Source: Sebastes aleutianus
Lineage: Eukaryota; Chordata; Actinopteri; Perciformes; Sebastidae
DNA: 64,000 nucleotides
Direction of reading: 5' to 3'
Assembly: GCA_916700875.1 (NCBI GenBank)
Contig: CAKAKS010000001.1
Coordinates: forward strand, 15,851,000 to 15,914,999
The notes below the pieces were generated by a model. The model worked only from the letters and a program-made list of their open reading frames with translations, did not search any database and was not told the origin of the DNA. This document shows, in pieces, positions 1-12,869 of the stretch. Each line of letters starts with the position of its first letter. Position 1 is the stretch's first letter. A program made the position numbers and the translations under genes.

Positions 1-3000
1 CGAGTCCTCTCCGATGCGACAGACAAAGTTCCTGACGAAGACGTAGAGGCTGTGGGTGGGGGAAGATTGGATCCGTGCTGAGATCCCGCTGTGGTCCGTC
101 TGGATGTTGGACTGCAGGGGAGGACGTTAATTGGAGGAGGTTAACTCGGGACAAGGATTTAACAGGATAAAATGCCAGTCAAAAGCCTTCATTTCAAGGT
201 CCTGACAAATCTGGTTGGCTGGTATAACAATTAATAGCTACATTCTGGGATTTACCAGCTGCAGCATCCAGATTGTGGCATTGTAAGGGAGAAGAAAATC
301 ATAATAGAGTACGTTCTCTTCTTATTAATGAATAAATGTAAAATAGGCTGTACGGAGTTGAAGTGAAGTCAAGCCAATTTGTAAAGATTTCTTTGCTGGC
401 AGACATAATTGGCAAGTAAAATGTATTATCCATGGCATTTTCATGCAGAAAAAGTTTCATTTTACTACTTTCATAGCATAAAAAACTAAATGAAATGACA
501 AAATTGTGATTCCACCTATTTCTAGTTCATGATAACTTTTATATCTTCCCAGGAACAGCTTCCCAGAGAAGATCCCATGGTACACATGTCTCTGTGAAGT
601 CTAGTGCAGTCAAATCAGAGCAATATCAAAGAAGTTGACAAATAAATTAAATTTTAATTGCAACATCTGCCATCACATCCACCCATGAGATTCTCTCTCT
701 GTCCCATGAAACTGTCTGCATGGATCTTTCCCTCCTGGGTTCTGTCTTCTCATCTTTTTCCTCACCTGCTCCTCTTTGATGCGCTCATTGATCTTGGCTG
801 TGGCCTCCTCGTGGGCCCGAAACAGACTGATGACACTAGCCCGTTCCGGGTCCAAGATGTTCCCATTCTCGTCCCGAACCACTTGGTCCAGCTCCAGGAT
901 CCTGTAGTAGGAAGCAGGAGATACCACTCAGGCGAGGATTGGGGAGATTGATGGAAGGTGTACAAAGGACAGAGGACAAAAAAAAGGCAACAAGTGGAGG
1001 GAAATGGTGAAGGGATGAAGACACAGGGGTGACGGTAGGGAGGAGGGAGCAGAGAGGAAAGATAAGGGGAGAAGATGCTGAAAGATGTGAGCACGGGACG
1101 GGAGAAAACTAGCTTTTGATTAGATTCGCATTAAGCAGACATACTTGTTGCCATAGTCAATCTTAGAGGTGACTTTCTGCTTGAGCTCCTTGAATTCGTC
1201 ACTTGGCAGAGTGCCAGACAGGAGCTGGGAACGCCACTCCATCAGCTCACACATAAGCCCCTGGATCTGCTTCACACACTTCCGTTTATTGGCCTGGACA
1301 GGTAGATGTATGGTGTTACACTCAGACACACACATATTCACACACACAAAGAGTTTTTGCTTGTTTGTTTTTTTTACCACATAGAGCAGCTTCCATATGC
1401 TTCCCCACTCTCTCAATGTGGTGGTCACCTCCTTCACCAAGGGCATCTCTGAAGACATCACTACCTCATCACCTCTGTAGTCGCACAAGAAAACAGAAAT
1501 TCAAAAAACATAACTTTTGGAGTCAAATGAAGACTTTTTAAGTCCACTCACCCTCGTTTTTCAATGACGATCTCCCTGAGATGGACAAAACTGGCAGGGA
1601 ACACTCCCTGGAGAGGAATATGCGTGGGGGAGATGAATGAGAAAACAAAATCAGTGGTAGCTCTCACCTTTCCTATCCACTAAACTAGAAAAGAAGATCT
1701 CCCATGAATGGTCATGCATTATGCGTTATTGCAACACAGTTGGTTAAAATCAATGTGATGCACTGTCTGGTGTAAAAAACAGGTTATGTATGTGTGAGCT
1801 CTTACCCGTTGGGCTTTGTTCCTAACCAAGTGGCCTCTGAACCATCCTGAAAGACAAATTGACTGTCAGCTTACTGTAATACAGACATCTCTACATGGGC
1901 AGACCTTTGTTGTTCACATTGAAATGTGGAAAAGACTAGACCAGTGGTTCACAAGCTTTTTCAATTCAAGGACCCCTAAACTGACACAAATTACACCACG
2001 GACCCACATGTGAGAAGATTTTTTCCCAGGGTCCCCCATCAGATAGTATTTTTGCTTTCTGATGTTTTGTTACACAGTGTATGAAACCCATGACCAAAAT
2101 AGCCATACATTCTGTCATTGTGTTACTTATGGATGGATTTAAAGTGAAATTGAAACCTAGAGCGGAAACTATGATGCATATACCATTTTTAACTGGTATA
2201 ATAATAACACTTGTATACTACTGCATAGTAAAGTTATTTATCATGTCAACCTAAGTTGTATAAAAAGTATCAATATCTTATTCTGTGAAATTCATAAAAT
2301 TTGAGCGACAAAAATGCAGACAGCCAACATATTTCACTTTAACTCAGATTCATTACAAACTGTCGTTCTTTGACTAACCATTGTGTACTCTACTCTAAAG
2401 TGAATTGGTCATCCTTATGTGCTCATCGCCTCAGTCATTGGTATGTGTTTATCTACAAGAGCATTCTGGGTTTAGTTCCTTCTTACTTGTCTTCACTTTT
2501 AAAAAGGAAAACTGGAAGTCATAATCTTCGTTCTATGGACATTTTGCAATTTCTTGTTCCCAAAGTATGGACTGAATTGGGAAAGAAAGCTTTTAGGTCT
2601 TCGGCACCTACTGCTTGGAATAAAGTACAATCTGATCTTCAACTTCGAAACTTAGTTACCTTGAATGAGTTTAAGGCTCTGGTGAAATCGCTGCAGTCCA
2701 GGTTGTCTGTGTGCAAGTGTTTTGTATGAGCAAGTTTTAATGTTGTTAATGTATGTGTTGTCTGTTACTTCCACTATAACTGTCTTGCTTGTAAAAGAGA
2801 TATTTGATCTCAATGGGACTAACCTGGTTAAATAAAGGAACATAATAATAAATAACTGAGAAAAGGTATTGTTTATCATAACTATCTGTAACTGTACAGT
2901 TTACCTACTAACTTTTGTCATTTTTGACAATATCTTTCATTTTTGTTTGAGCCAGAAAGTTTATAATATAGAAACTTTGTTTTAGGATAGATGAAAAATA

Positions 3001-6000
3001 CGAACATATCTTAACTGTTTCACTTATAAAACATATAGCTAAAGGTTATTTGGGAGCATCATACAGCACAAGTGATAATAATAATAGTGTAATGTTTGAT
3101 GTTTTGAGATATTCTTACCATCACAGGCCTCCTGGATCTGGACCGCATCTCCAACCTCGAGGGAAAGCTGCTTCTCTCCTTTCCCGACGAAGTTCCACTT
3201 AACTGAAAAAGAAATAGTTACAGTCTGATGAGGGGTGCGTTTATTAGACCCCTTCTTAATGGCGGTACAATGAAAAAACTTCCCAAGCACACAAATACCA
3301 ACTGAGCAGAGCTAATCCTCATCATATGAATGTTGGCATCGTTAGCACACACAGCTAACTTGATTGGTGAAGCGCAGCAGTTCTTTGGGTAACCTTGGCA
3401 ACAGATGGCCTGGTCAACCTGCCACGTGCACGCTCGAGGCGATTCGAGGACATCTCGCGAGAGTTTGTTTCGCAACTTGGGGGTTCCCTTCTAGACACAG
3501 ACTTTTTTTTCCAGGCCTCCTCACCAAGAATGTATTCACATGGGCACATGATTGACTGTTGGCAGGCCAGCTTGCTTTTAAAATTATTTACACAGAGCTG
3601 AAATTATTAGAATAACAGCTAATTGATTAAGATAGTCAATTAAAGGGACTGTTTGTTACTTCTTACACGTATAAATCAATCCGGGTCGGTGTCCCATGCG
3701 TGCTCGCGTGTGGCTACGCTGTTCAGGCTCAGACTCCAACACAAACTACAAGGAAGCACCAAAACCGCAAAGTTATATCTAGTGAAGCCCGTCTTGCAAA
3801 ACAGTGTTGGCCGCGGTCGGAGGACGCGGGGGAGACCGTAGCTTTGGTCTCCAGGGCCGGAGTCTCTGCTGTACTCTGCTCCTCTGCCTGCTTGCCTTCA
3901 TTCAGCTCGCTCCACCTCACGTGCATGCGCGCACACTACACACTGCAGAAGAGTTAGTAGCTCTGAGAATATCTAGTGAATGTACAGTGGACATTTGTGC
4001 AGAAATAAATGCTGCAGCTTCTCCAGATCAACAGAGGTTTCCCGTGTCTTGTGAAGTGACGGGACTCCGCAGCGAGTAACGTTATCGTCTCTGACCAAAA
4101 CTCTGGTGTAACTCTCCAGCCGCGGTCGGGAGGCTGAGGCAGGAAAAGCCAACACTAGTATATCAGCATTGATTCATGGAGAGACTTTCGTCTGGTCAGC
4201 TAACATTACTGCCAAGCAGGTGAAATATAGAGTGATATTGTGGTTTTAGCTGACGTGTGTCGCCTCACTGTTTTGTGCGATGCTCGTTCATGTCTATTTA
4301 GAGCAAGCACAAGCGCAAGCCCGATGTTGACTTTCGTTGACTTAACGGCCATAGGTGTCGTTGTTAACAAGCATTTCTGATTCTTACAAACAGCCAATTT
4401 AAAAGAAAATCACTGTAACTATTTTGATAACTGATTAACAATCGTTTAGGTATTTTTTTAAACCAAAAAAATGCCAAACATCGTCTGGTCCAGCTTTTCA
4501 AATGTGAGGATTTTCTTCGTCTTATGTGAAAGTAAGTTTATCTTGGAGCTTGGGACTGTTGTTGGTCAGTAAAAAAATAATGAAGGTGCCAACTCAGTCT
4601 CTGGGAAATAGTGATGGGCAGGCAAAGAAAACCATTAATATTACATTTAAAGACAATAAGCAATAAAAAAAACTGAATAAAATCAATTAAGATAGAATAA
4701 AATTAGATCAAAAAAATTAGATGAAATGATATACACACATACAAATAAAATTCAAACGGAATAAACCAGAAATGGGCATTTTTCATAATTTTCTGACATT
4801 TCACAGACTACAGGATTAAAGGTTAAATTGATAACATTTTTACGTAGACAAATATTAAAAAATACATCCACAGAGCTCTTAGAAAAGGGCAAAATAAAAG
4901 TATGGCTCTTCCTGAAAAAAATATTCTGATTTAGTCATTTAAAAATTTTGGCGGGTCCAAAATTGTTTTGTTTATCTATGTGGAAGATATCTGATATTTG
5001 GTTCCCACTTCTAATATTGTGAGCCAATAACGACGTTGGTATCACGTGGTGTCTCTGTGTTGTCAACGATCGAGTTGCCAGTTAAAGTGGAAAAAACAGA
5101 TAAGTGTTTTTTACCGTGGCAACAAGTGAATGCAATGGAACGGGGGACGGAGAATGTGACTAGTGGCTGAATGTTATACATGTTATCAATAGCACCTTTA
5201 ATCTAAAAATGAATCTGTAGATTAAGCAACAATGAGTAGGCTATAATTGTCAATTGCAGCCTTAGATTTACTGTATGTGAGTACAAGCAGCAGTGGTCGC
5301 AACAGGTGTTTGCAGAAAGAATAAGCAATGAAGCAGCAGCCGCATGGCATGCAGAGCAAAAGAGTCGGCAGAGCATTAGCAGCAGCTACTGTACTGTGGG
5401 CTATCACTGGTAAGAGTGCAGTGGTTATCAATTTGTTGCAGAAAGTGAGCGTAGCAGTGAAACTGTCTGTCTGCACTATAGCTCACAGTCTTGCTTTGCC
5501 CCATCCTATATTTAATAGTTTAGGCACTAAACAAGCACTTACACAGCTACAAAATGACTTCTAAATATAATTCTTACCGTATTAAAAGGTGGCACACTAT
5601 TTTTAGACCAATACTCCAAATGAAATATCTAAATCTTTCAAAATGTAAATGTATATGTGTGTGTACGGTTCATAGCATGATGTGGTTTCTACAGTATTTA
5701 GATGTACGACTTCAAAGCAAAAAGAATATATGTCCCTCCTTCTTCCTCCACTTCCTGTGTCGTAGTCTTACACAGAGCAGGAAGATATTCAGTCTAGATA
5801 CAGTAGATAAACAACACTTCATTGAGTAATCTCATTAGAAACTGATTCAAAATGGCTTATATAAATTCATTGCCATTTCCTACATCACTCTTTTTATATA
5901 AAGCGGTAGAACAACTTAAAAAATTAATTGTTTTCACTCACTTTCAACAATGCAAACTATATGCCGAAGTAACTGATGAATCAATGCATCGTCTGCAACA

Positions 6001-6701
6001 GGCCAGTGAATCTCTGCTTTCTGTATTAGAAGCCAGAAATCTGTATTCTTGCTAAGTTTGTGTCCGTCTCACATATCTAACAGAAACACATGCTGATCAG
6101 CTCGGCCATATTCAACCCACATACCAGATAAGATACAGATTGTACTGAGAAGTTACGCTTTAACCGTCTAGGATTTGTTCCTGGTGCCAAAATCAATTTT
6201 TCCACACCTAAAACTGTCATTTCCGAGAATTATTAATCTTCCTGCTTCTGTATTTATGCGCTGCATAATGTGTAATGCATAAAGATTGCCTGCTAACTGC
6301 CACTCATTTCTCCATTAGTTTAGGATGGATGGTAATTTTGTTTACGATTTAATCCCCCACACAATCCACTGTAGCTCTCATAAATTCCTTTGCAATGAAG
6401 GTAAATGGTGAATATGATTTCTAGGATTTTAGTTCTTTTGGGGGAATTACATCTGGTGTGTACATCCTGAAGTTGTGTGAGGCAGTTAGCACCTGCTCAC
6501 ATCCTGTTAAGCAGGAAGTGATGAGCATCTATTTTTCTCTTTCTTATTTACAGCATGGATAGTTTACCATCACGTCTAAGCAGAGAGACATTATAGCAAC
6601 ATGCATGTGCATTTACACGTACACAAAGACACACAAAAGTGAGCACCTACTGACTTACCTACACCGTACCGCTCCACGTTGGTCCTCGTCCAAGGAGCCA
6701 T
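1..6701 (-). CDS. dock2: Dedicator of cytokinesis 2 (DOCK2-like Rac GEF), N-terminal exons, 5' end of gene
   Basis: DOCK2 is an atypical Rac guanine-nucleotide exchange factor that acts with ELMO at the leukocyte cortex. Eight coding exons read on the minus strand with GT-AG junctions and matching phases: 6659-6701, 3119-3202, 1806-1846, 1552-1607, 1378-1474, 1145-1293, 766-901 and 1-111 (running off the window). Together they give 239 codons of a protein that is about 1830 residues in mammals. The ATG at 6701-6699 begins MAPWTRTNVERYGV, matching the DOCK2 N-terminus. Residues 12-66 form the SH3 domain (GDAVQIQE, W44 in GWFRG, GVFPASF). Helical-region segments EVTTTLREWGSIWKLLYV, LMEWRSQLLSGTLP and KIDYGNK follow, then VVRDENGNILDPERASVISL and SLYVFVRNFVCRIGED leading toward the C2/DHR1 domain. 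HAHEEATxKIxERIKEE-type residues favour DOCK2 over DOCK1 or DOCK5. The ELMO-binding SH3 is complete; the catalytic DHR2 lies outside the window. The family is certain and the paralogue likely. Confidence 0.92.
1938..2040. repeat. Degenerate transposon-end fragment in dock2 intron
   Basis: The sequence begins CAGTGGTTCACAAGC followed by a T-run and a GGACCCCTAAACTGAC segment. This resembles the terminal sequence of hAT-type elements such as the complete one at 9205. No matching right end was found, so it is called a fragment only. Confidence 0.35.
2380..2860 (+). mobile_element. 3' end of an L2/CR1-type LINE (truncated) in dock2 intron 2
   Basis: A plus-strand reading frame at 2370-2729 carries the C-terminal tail typical of LINE-2/CR1-type ORF2: ILGLVPSYLSSLLKRK, then AFRSSAPTAWNKVQSDL. 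It is followed by the hallmark 3' end ATGGGACTAACCTGGTTAAA TAAAGG and a short A-rich repeated tail. The catalytic reverse transcriptase part is missing, so this is a 5'-truncated dead copy. It lies antisense to dock2, between the exons at 1806 and 3119. Confidence 0.75.
3640..5201. mobile_element. Putative TTAA-flanked repeat in dock2 intron 1
   Basis: The left edge reads TTAAAGGGACTGTTTGTTAC and a right edge ends in CACCTTTAA. A piece at about 3965-4075 (GAATATCTAGTGAATGTACAG, then GCGAGTAACGTTAT) is shared with the element at 34777-35953, so the same repeat family is present here. Whether one element spans the whole interval, or several fragments lie side by side, cannot be settled by eye. 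It sits in the large intron between dock2 exons 1 and 2; the rest of that intron shows no exon. Confidence 0.4.
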
Positions 6702-6920
6702 GACTGCATGCAGCCCAACGCTCTATTCTGGATCCTGTCTTTCGGACTCACCAACTATTTCTCTCTGTGTGTTTTAAAAGGGTGTCTGCTAAACTTCTCA
6801 CTTCTGTATTTTTTTTTTTACTTTAAATGAAAGCAACAGGCCCATCCCCCCTCGCCTCTCTTCCTCTTCTGTCTCTCCTCTCTTCCTTTACTTCAGGCCG
6901 TTAAGGGGAAGTGAGTGAGT
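6702..6920 (-). promoter_or_regulatory. Putative dock2 5' UTR and proximal promoter
   Basis: This is the sequence directly upstream of the dock2 ATG on the minus strand. Read in that direction it contains a TTTTAAAA box about 75 bp before the ATG and, further up, a purine-rich stretch with AGAGGAAGAG and AAAGGAAGAG. Such motifs fit ETS/PU.1-type sites, as expected for a blood-cell gene. No transcription start can be placed from sequence alone. The regulatory role is inferred. Confidence 0.3.
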
Positions 6921-9196
6921 ACAACAAGGTGGAGCCCTACAGAGCCCACAGGCCTGCGCAGTATGTGAAGTCTCCATTTTGCTCATTTGGACTTCGTGGA
7001 TTGGCCTATTTATCTGTATTATAATTGGATGTAAAAAAATGTTTCCTGTTACAGAAGGGTTGAACCGTGATGTATATAGTGTGCAAAATTACCCACAACT
7101 TCTCATTAGAACAAAAGAGGGCCTGAACATGTTTTAGTTTAAGATGCATATGTTATAAAATGTGATAGAAATCAGGTTATATTAGTGACCTATTCTCAAA
7201 TCTGAACTTCATTACTGGAAACCACACGGTGTACAGAGTCATTGAACCGTTAACTTCAATCGATAGTCTGCCAGCTCACACTGTGTACCCTCACCTCGTC
7301 TCTTTGTGCATCATCCTTCAAGCTTGTGAAGTCCAAAGTGTTTGAAGACGTAGCATCACTGCTTGATGTTGAGTTCCTGTATAGATGACTCCACCTGAAC
7401 CCTGCTTTGTCCTCACCAGCTCTCTCCTATACCTACACAACAAGAAAGACTGCAGAAATCACCATGATCAGACCAGACAGTATTAATTGGATGTTTCCAA
7501 AAGATCTTTTTCAAAAATGATGAATGTAAAATGCTTATATCATATGTTACAAGAATTTACTATTAAAAAAAAGGGATAACTTATTATAAATACACATATT
7601 ATAGCAAATTTTCTCTAATTCAGGTTCAGTAAATGACATTTGTGTGGGCTGGTCATCAGTAAAACCACAAGAAATCTTGAATTTGTAATACAGGGTGTTT
7701 GTCATCTGATTACCCAATCTCTGACTTTATGAAAAATCTTTGTCTTTTGAAACATTGGACAATTCCAGAGACGGTGATGATGGTAATCTGTCTTACTGCT
7801 GTTGCTAGAGCTGTCGCGCAACAGGTGTTCAGTATTCATATTTTCTCTATTTTGTTTACAACAAGAATATTAAATTCATTGGATATTCGTCTTTCCACTC
7901 AGGTAGTTGAAAAACAACATGAAGGACTGCAGCTGTGATCCTGCATGCAGAAAATTGTCATCAGCTTGAGAGTGCTTATTTGTGTCTCTTCAGTAAGCAG
8001 AAACACACCAGCAGCTCAAACAGCATCTGGACTCCAGCTGTTGTTTTCACCAAATACTGTAAAGATAGCGAAAATACATAATATAACATAGATGTTAAGT
8101 CGTTTCTGAATTTGCTTTGTTTTGCTCGACAGTGTGCCACCCATTACGGTCCCTGATTTGTTTTTGCATTAGTGAACACCTGTCAGCAGTTCAAAACATG
8201 TTCATCTTTGGAGGCCGATGTCCAGTTTACAAACGGATATGTATATGACATTAAGATCTACAAGCCAAATGCCAACTACACAATCATCCGGACAAAGATA
8301 AGCTAGTTAATGTTATGTTAACTGAATACTAACAAAACGTCGGCTAAGACTGCATAATTAATCTACCGGTATCGTGCAAAATGAAACCCATAACATTATC
8401 TTTGTGTCTGACTGTATGCTATATATACTACAATTCAGCTTTTGAATCTTATTCACTATGCAGTGTTTAGTGTTATCTTTTGACACTTGCAGTAAAAAGC
8501 CAGCAGATGGCTGCCTTACCCTTTATCCTCCAAAAATGGCCGACTTTCCCATTCCCTATTTAGTTTTTAAATTAGTTTCAGACTTTGATTCTCATCGTTT
8601 TGGTCACAGGAGGTTGGCACGGGTTACCACAGTCTCCAACCAGCAAAGAGGCTCTCAGGAAGTGACGATGTAAATTACTGCTCACTGTGTCCGAAAACAT
8701 ACGCTGTTTATTGACACAATAGTATGTTGATAGTACACATATTGGGTATGTAGTGCACAGTATGTGATTTTGGACGCAGCTAATAACAACTGGCAGCAGC
8801 CATCCATAACACATACTGTAGAACCTATGATTATTACTGACCACTCCCTTAGCTATGATTATGCACAACACTCTTAAATGGTCAAGTGGACTTTTACTAT
8901 ATTATGGATTAGATGGTAACATTTTGCATTCAAACACTCCTTTTATAAACTAAAAATCATCCTTCACTCGTGACAGGTTTTATCATCAGCATGACAACCT
9001 GAATGAAAGGTTCCCTGTGGAGTTTTTGACCTCTAATAGCGCTATGGAGCTGTATGTCTATCTCATGCAGGTGCATGCGACAGGGAAGAATAACTCTCCT
9101 AACAAGTATACATGGATGTAAACAATGCAGGATTTAAATTACTTAAAAATGAGCTTTTCAAATGTTTCATGAGGAAGGGAATGCATTCAAAATGTT
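6921..9196. other. Intergenic, no gene seen
   Basis: AT-rich unique sequence between the divergent dock2 and hrh2 genes. The short reading frames have no recognisable domain. A stretch at about 8690-8780 (GTATGTTGATAGTACACATA, then GTATGTGATTTTGGACGCAGC) resembles the repeat at 53650-54010. Confidence 0.6.
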
Positions 9197-9204
9197 TGTT
9201 AGAG

Positions 9205-10152
9205 CAGTGTTTCCCAAACTTTTTTTCAGGAGACCCACTTTTTAAAAATGACAAAGCATTGCGACCCAATTCACAACAGGCCTCATCTATAAATCATTAG
9301 AAGAGCGGATTTTTGCATAAATGAACGTTCCTGGCCATTTTTACTGCCTTTTCCACATCACCTTATATTCTCTTGAACAGGTAAACCAGCCAGGTTCGGC
9401 CAGGTCATCTTTGGTACATTGTGTAGCTTGGCTACATCTCATGATGTGTTCCATGGTTTGGGATTCACCACACACACATGCATCGGAAGTTGTTATTTTC
9501 CATTTCTTCATGGACACCTTGCAGCGTCCTTCGCCGGCCCGCAGGCGGTTCAGTGTTTTCCAGACAGCCCAAGGTTGATCGTGGCCGGAATTGAGACATT
9601 CATCTGGGGTGATGCCTCTCTCCATCCATTGGGTTGTCTGGCTGCCAAGGCTGTTCCACTGGTTCTGCCATTCAGTAATCCTGGCATCAGTTGGGATGGT
9701 CTCCAGAACTTTAGTGGTGTCCAGGAAACTGCTCCTGAAGCTGAGCCGTTTCTGGGCAGTGGGGTGCTCATCAAGTGAGTGCCTGGCTTGGCCTGCTTTG
9801 TGCGCTCGGCTTTTGTGATGACTGCTCTGCGAATGTCAGGAGGAGCGATGCCAGAGAGGGCATGAAGGCAGAGTACGGGGGTTGTTTTGATGCACCCAGT
9901 TACTATCCTGCAGGTCTCATCAGTAAATCAAACAGAATGTTATGCTCGTCTTTCATATTCGATTCAATGTTATAAGTAGGCTACAATTATCAGAACAATA
10001 CAAACATTCAGGCTCCCTCATGTGGCTCAAATGTGTACTGCAGATATAAATGTTAAAAGACTGGAAGAAATTCTGCAAATTTTTTTGGCGACCCTAATAA
10101 AAACCTCTTGCGAACCACCTGTGGGTCCAAACGCAGTCTTTGGGAATGGCTG
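9205..10152. mobile_element. Non-autonomous hAT-type DNA transposon, complete with target duplication
   Basis: The element starts CAGTGTTTCCCAAAC and ends GTCTTTGGGAATGGCTG. The ends are imperfect inverted repeats sharing CAGnnnTTCCCAAA. It is flanked on both sides by the identical 8-bp duplication TGTTAGAG (9197-9204 and 10153-10160), as expected of hAT elements. It is 948 bp long and no transposase reading frame is visible. Part of the interior is a reverse-transcriptase-type fragment, listed separately. The ends and duplication are read directly; assignment to hAT rests on the 8-bp duplication and end style. Confidence 0.85.
9341..9780 (-). pseudogene. Retroelement ORF C-terminal fragment carried inside the hAT element
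   Basis: The minus-strand frame contains AVWKTLNRLRAGEGRCK, CVCGESQTMEHIMRC and a C-terminal stop. The R-L-R-x-G-x-G-R-C-K segment followed by a CxCG...H...C zinc-like cluster is typical of the C-terminal tail of non-LTR retrotransposon reverse transcriptases. Upstream the same frame stays open to about 9780 (TEWQNQWNSLGSQTTQWMER). There is no catalytic RT motif, so this is a fossil piece. It lies wholly between the inverted ends of the DNA transposon, meaning it was captured by it or inserted into it. Confidence 0.6.
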
Positions 10153-10160
10153 TGTTAGAG

Positions 10161-10870
10161 CTTTAAGGATACACACAATTTTTTTTGGTGAGTAACACTC
10201 AACTTTTGGCACCTTTAAGAACTATTTTACAAAAGTTAATCTCTAATCCTCTTAAGACATTTCTATAACCCTAGCGTTAAAGAATAACTAGAGTCTAACT
10301 TGAGATACATTTTCCCCGAGTTGAAATCTGGATGACTTAAATCAGTCCAACAGGACAGCGTGGAAAGCTAAACCCAAGAACAGTAAATAAAGGTAGTGTG
10401 ACCATTCTCCTATGTCCTTAACATTTTCAATCTGCCTATATTGGACAATCAAAGTAGCACTTATAATATAAAAGTCTGCTTTGCAGGTTGGCGCTCAACC
10501 AATGAGGCTGTCCAAACTGGACGTTTGAAGAGCCGAGCTTTCACCACACATTAATATTAGCTTCCACTAAAATGCTGAAGAAAAATCTACAGTATTATTT
10601 AGTTTTAATTTTCTGTCATGGGTCCTGTCATCACCACCATTATAGAGAGGACAGCGATTGGCTTCACTTCTCAGACCCCAGAGGTTGCCCCACTGGATGC
10701 AACTAGTTTAAAACTCTGCCAGGCCTATGTCATATTACCTATAGATTATAAAATAACCAGTAGGAAAATGCTGGTATCTGCCGTAAGAAGTACTACTAAC
10801 AAGTGGAACTGGTAGTTGAGATGCCACAGGTATGAGGCTGATGAAAAAATATATTGAAAAATACTATCAC
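10161..10870. other. Intergenic, repeat fragments only
   Basis: No exon is recognisable. A short piece at about 10655-10690 (ATTGGCTTCACTTCTCAGAC) matches the end of the repeat at 27550-27895. Confidence 0.5.
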
Positions 10871-10879
10871 AGGGCTGAC

Positions 10880-11115
10880 ACATAGAGACAGACAACCATT
10901 CACACTCACATTCACACCCACGGGCAGTTTAGAGTCAACAATTAACCTGCATGTCTTTGGACTGTGGGAGGAAGCCAGAGAACCTGGAGGAAACCCACGC
11001 TAGCACGGGGAGAACATGCAAACTCCACACAGAAGGGCCCCAAGCCAGGTTTGAATTTACGACCCACTTGCTGCGGCGACAGTGCAGTAACCACTGCACC
11101 ACCGTGCAGCCCTAT
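10880..11115. repeat. Interspersed vertebrate repeat
   Basis: It contains GCATGTCTTTGGACTGTGGG, the GGAGAACATGCAAACTCCAC segment and a final CCACTGCACCACCGTG. This consensus is scattered widely in fish genomes. Its class is not clear from this copy, and no coding potential is claimed. Confidence 0.65.
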
Positions 11116-12844
11116 AGCTTGTTGCTTTAAAATGCCATTTGCCAGTTTTCATTTGAGAAGCATTTGGATTTAGACAGGTTTTTTTCTCTCCATCATCATA
11201 TGTAACATCAGTAATTGATTTATTGGCCAAATTTGTCTTGCCTGTTTGCCTGCAGCGAACACGCCGAACAAATGGCTGATTTCCTGAGAAATGACGTCAT
11301 TACTTAGCAGATCCGACAGAGGGTGTTATAGAGTTCTAAATCATTAGTCATTTTTTGTTTTATTCCCCTGGCATTTCCTCATCTTATCTTATCAAGATAT
11401 GGCATATTTTAAACACTGTTGACCTAGACTGGGAGCTGTGGTTTAACTTCCCATAATACAGATTTATATTACAATGCTAATGGAATTTGAGGTATCACTG
11501 CCAACTGCCTTTTTCACACTACCAGTTTAAATAAACTGGTCCCTTTCCTTACTCTGCCTTGCATGGGAACGTTAGGGCCCAAAGGCGTCACAGCCAAGGA
11601 ACACCCAACTATGGTGTTAATTAGAAGACATAAAAAGACATCGCACTGTCGACCCAGAGGTGGGAGCGCCAATCAGGTATCTCAACCAGCTCAGAAACAT
11701 CTGAGGGTATGTTGTTATGGAAACAGAGCTTGTCAACACACTGTGGATTTCAACACTGACAGAAAGTTGAGCTTAGAAACATTAATGTGCAAGGGTTGGA
11801 GGTGACACTTGAAAATAAGTGACAGAGTTTGTGTGCCTCAGAATGGGAGAGTGAGAGAAAGACAGGCAGGTAGATAAAGAAAGAAGGTGAGAAGAAAGAA
11901 ATAATGATAAAGAAAGATATGTTATCGCATAGTTGTGTGTAGTGGAACAAAACTGGAACCTTGTTGCTGACACAAGGAGAAAGAAGGGTGGAGCTTAAAA
12001 GGTGTGTGGAAAGAAAAAAGTGAACAGACTGATATAACAGGAGATGAAGCGATATACAGATGAAGGAATAAAAAGAGACAGCAGGCAGAGGGACAGAAAA
12101 GGCACAAAAAGATATAATTCAGCTCCAGCTAAGATATGAACAAGGCCAACTGAGACAGAGCCAAAGACAGACGGAGATGATAAGGAAAAGGGAGGCAAAA
12201 AAACGGACAAAAGTTATGAAAAGAGACGCGATAATGAGTTATGAATGTTAGCCTGCTGCAGCCCAGAAGATGAATTGACATAGGAAATGATAGAGAAGCC
12301 ACGTCAGGAGCCAAAGCACATGGAAAGTAGATACAAAGGCTGAGTAAAAGGCTGCTGCACCAGAAATAGAGAGATTGATTTAGAAATCTTTGTGACCTAT
12401 CGGGTCATTGACATCACGCCAGAGAAACTGGTGCCAGTTCTCATAGATTTACCCAAAAGCCATCCATCCATGAAGCTCTAAAGAATTATTAAACTGTTTA
12501 AAGTTTAGAGAGCAGCCTATTTGTGTCAGCATGAGACAGAAAAAAATCTTAAAAAGACAGGAAATGATGCATGCATGGATACCATGCCTTCCTGTGTCTC
12601 TGCCCACTACAAACTGGACTTATTTGCCAGCGATTCCATTAAGCCTGAATGCAACAGGTTGCTTGGATTATTCAGCCCAGTCTCCAAAGGCAACACTTTT
12701 GTTGCCGCTTTATCGCAGCAGCTGGCACAAGCAAGTTAGAAGGCATGATAAGAGAATGGGGGAGCTATTAAAATAATTTCAAAAGCAAATTACCCTAAAG
12801 TCATAGCGAAGAATAATAGGAGGAGACACAGAGAGCGAAAGAGA
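11116..12844. other. Intergenic, no gene seen
   Basis: The DNA is unique to purine-rich. The stretch 11840-12230 is strongly A/G-biased on the plus strand, which produces long pyrimidine-coded frames on the minus strand (Ser/Phe/Leu-rich) that are compositional artefacts. Confidence 0.55.
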
Positions 12845-12868
12845 AAGAGAGAGAGAGAGAGAGAGAGC
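12845..12868. repeat. (GA)n microsatellite
   Basis: An uninterrupted AG dinucleotide run just upstream of the possible non-coding exon at 12870-13032. Confidence 0.85.
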
Positions 12869-12869
12869 T

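Noticed and set aside
9419..9975. Plus-strand frames over the hAT interior
   Set aside because: They are antisense shadows of the retroelement fragment read on the minus strand.
11750..12314. Overlapping minus-strand frames rich in Ser, Leu and Phe
   Set aside because: They reflect a long A/G-biased stretch; there are no domain motifs or splice context.
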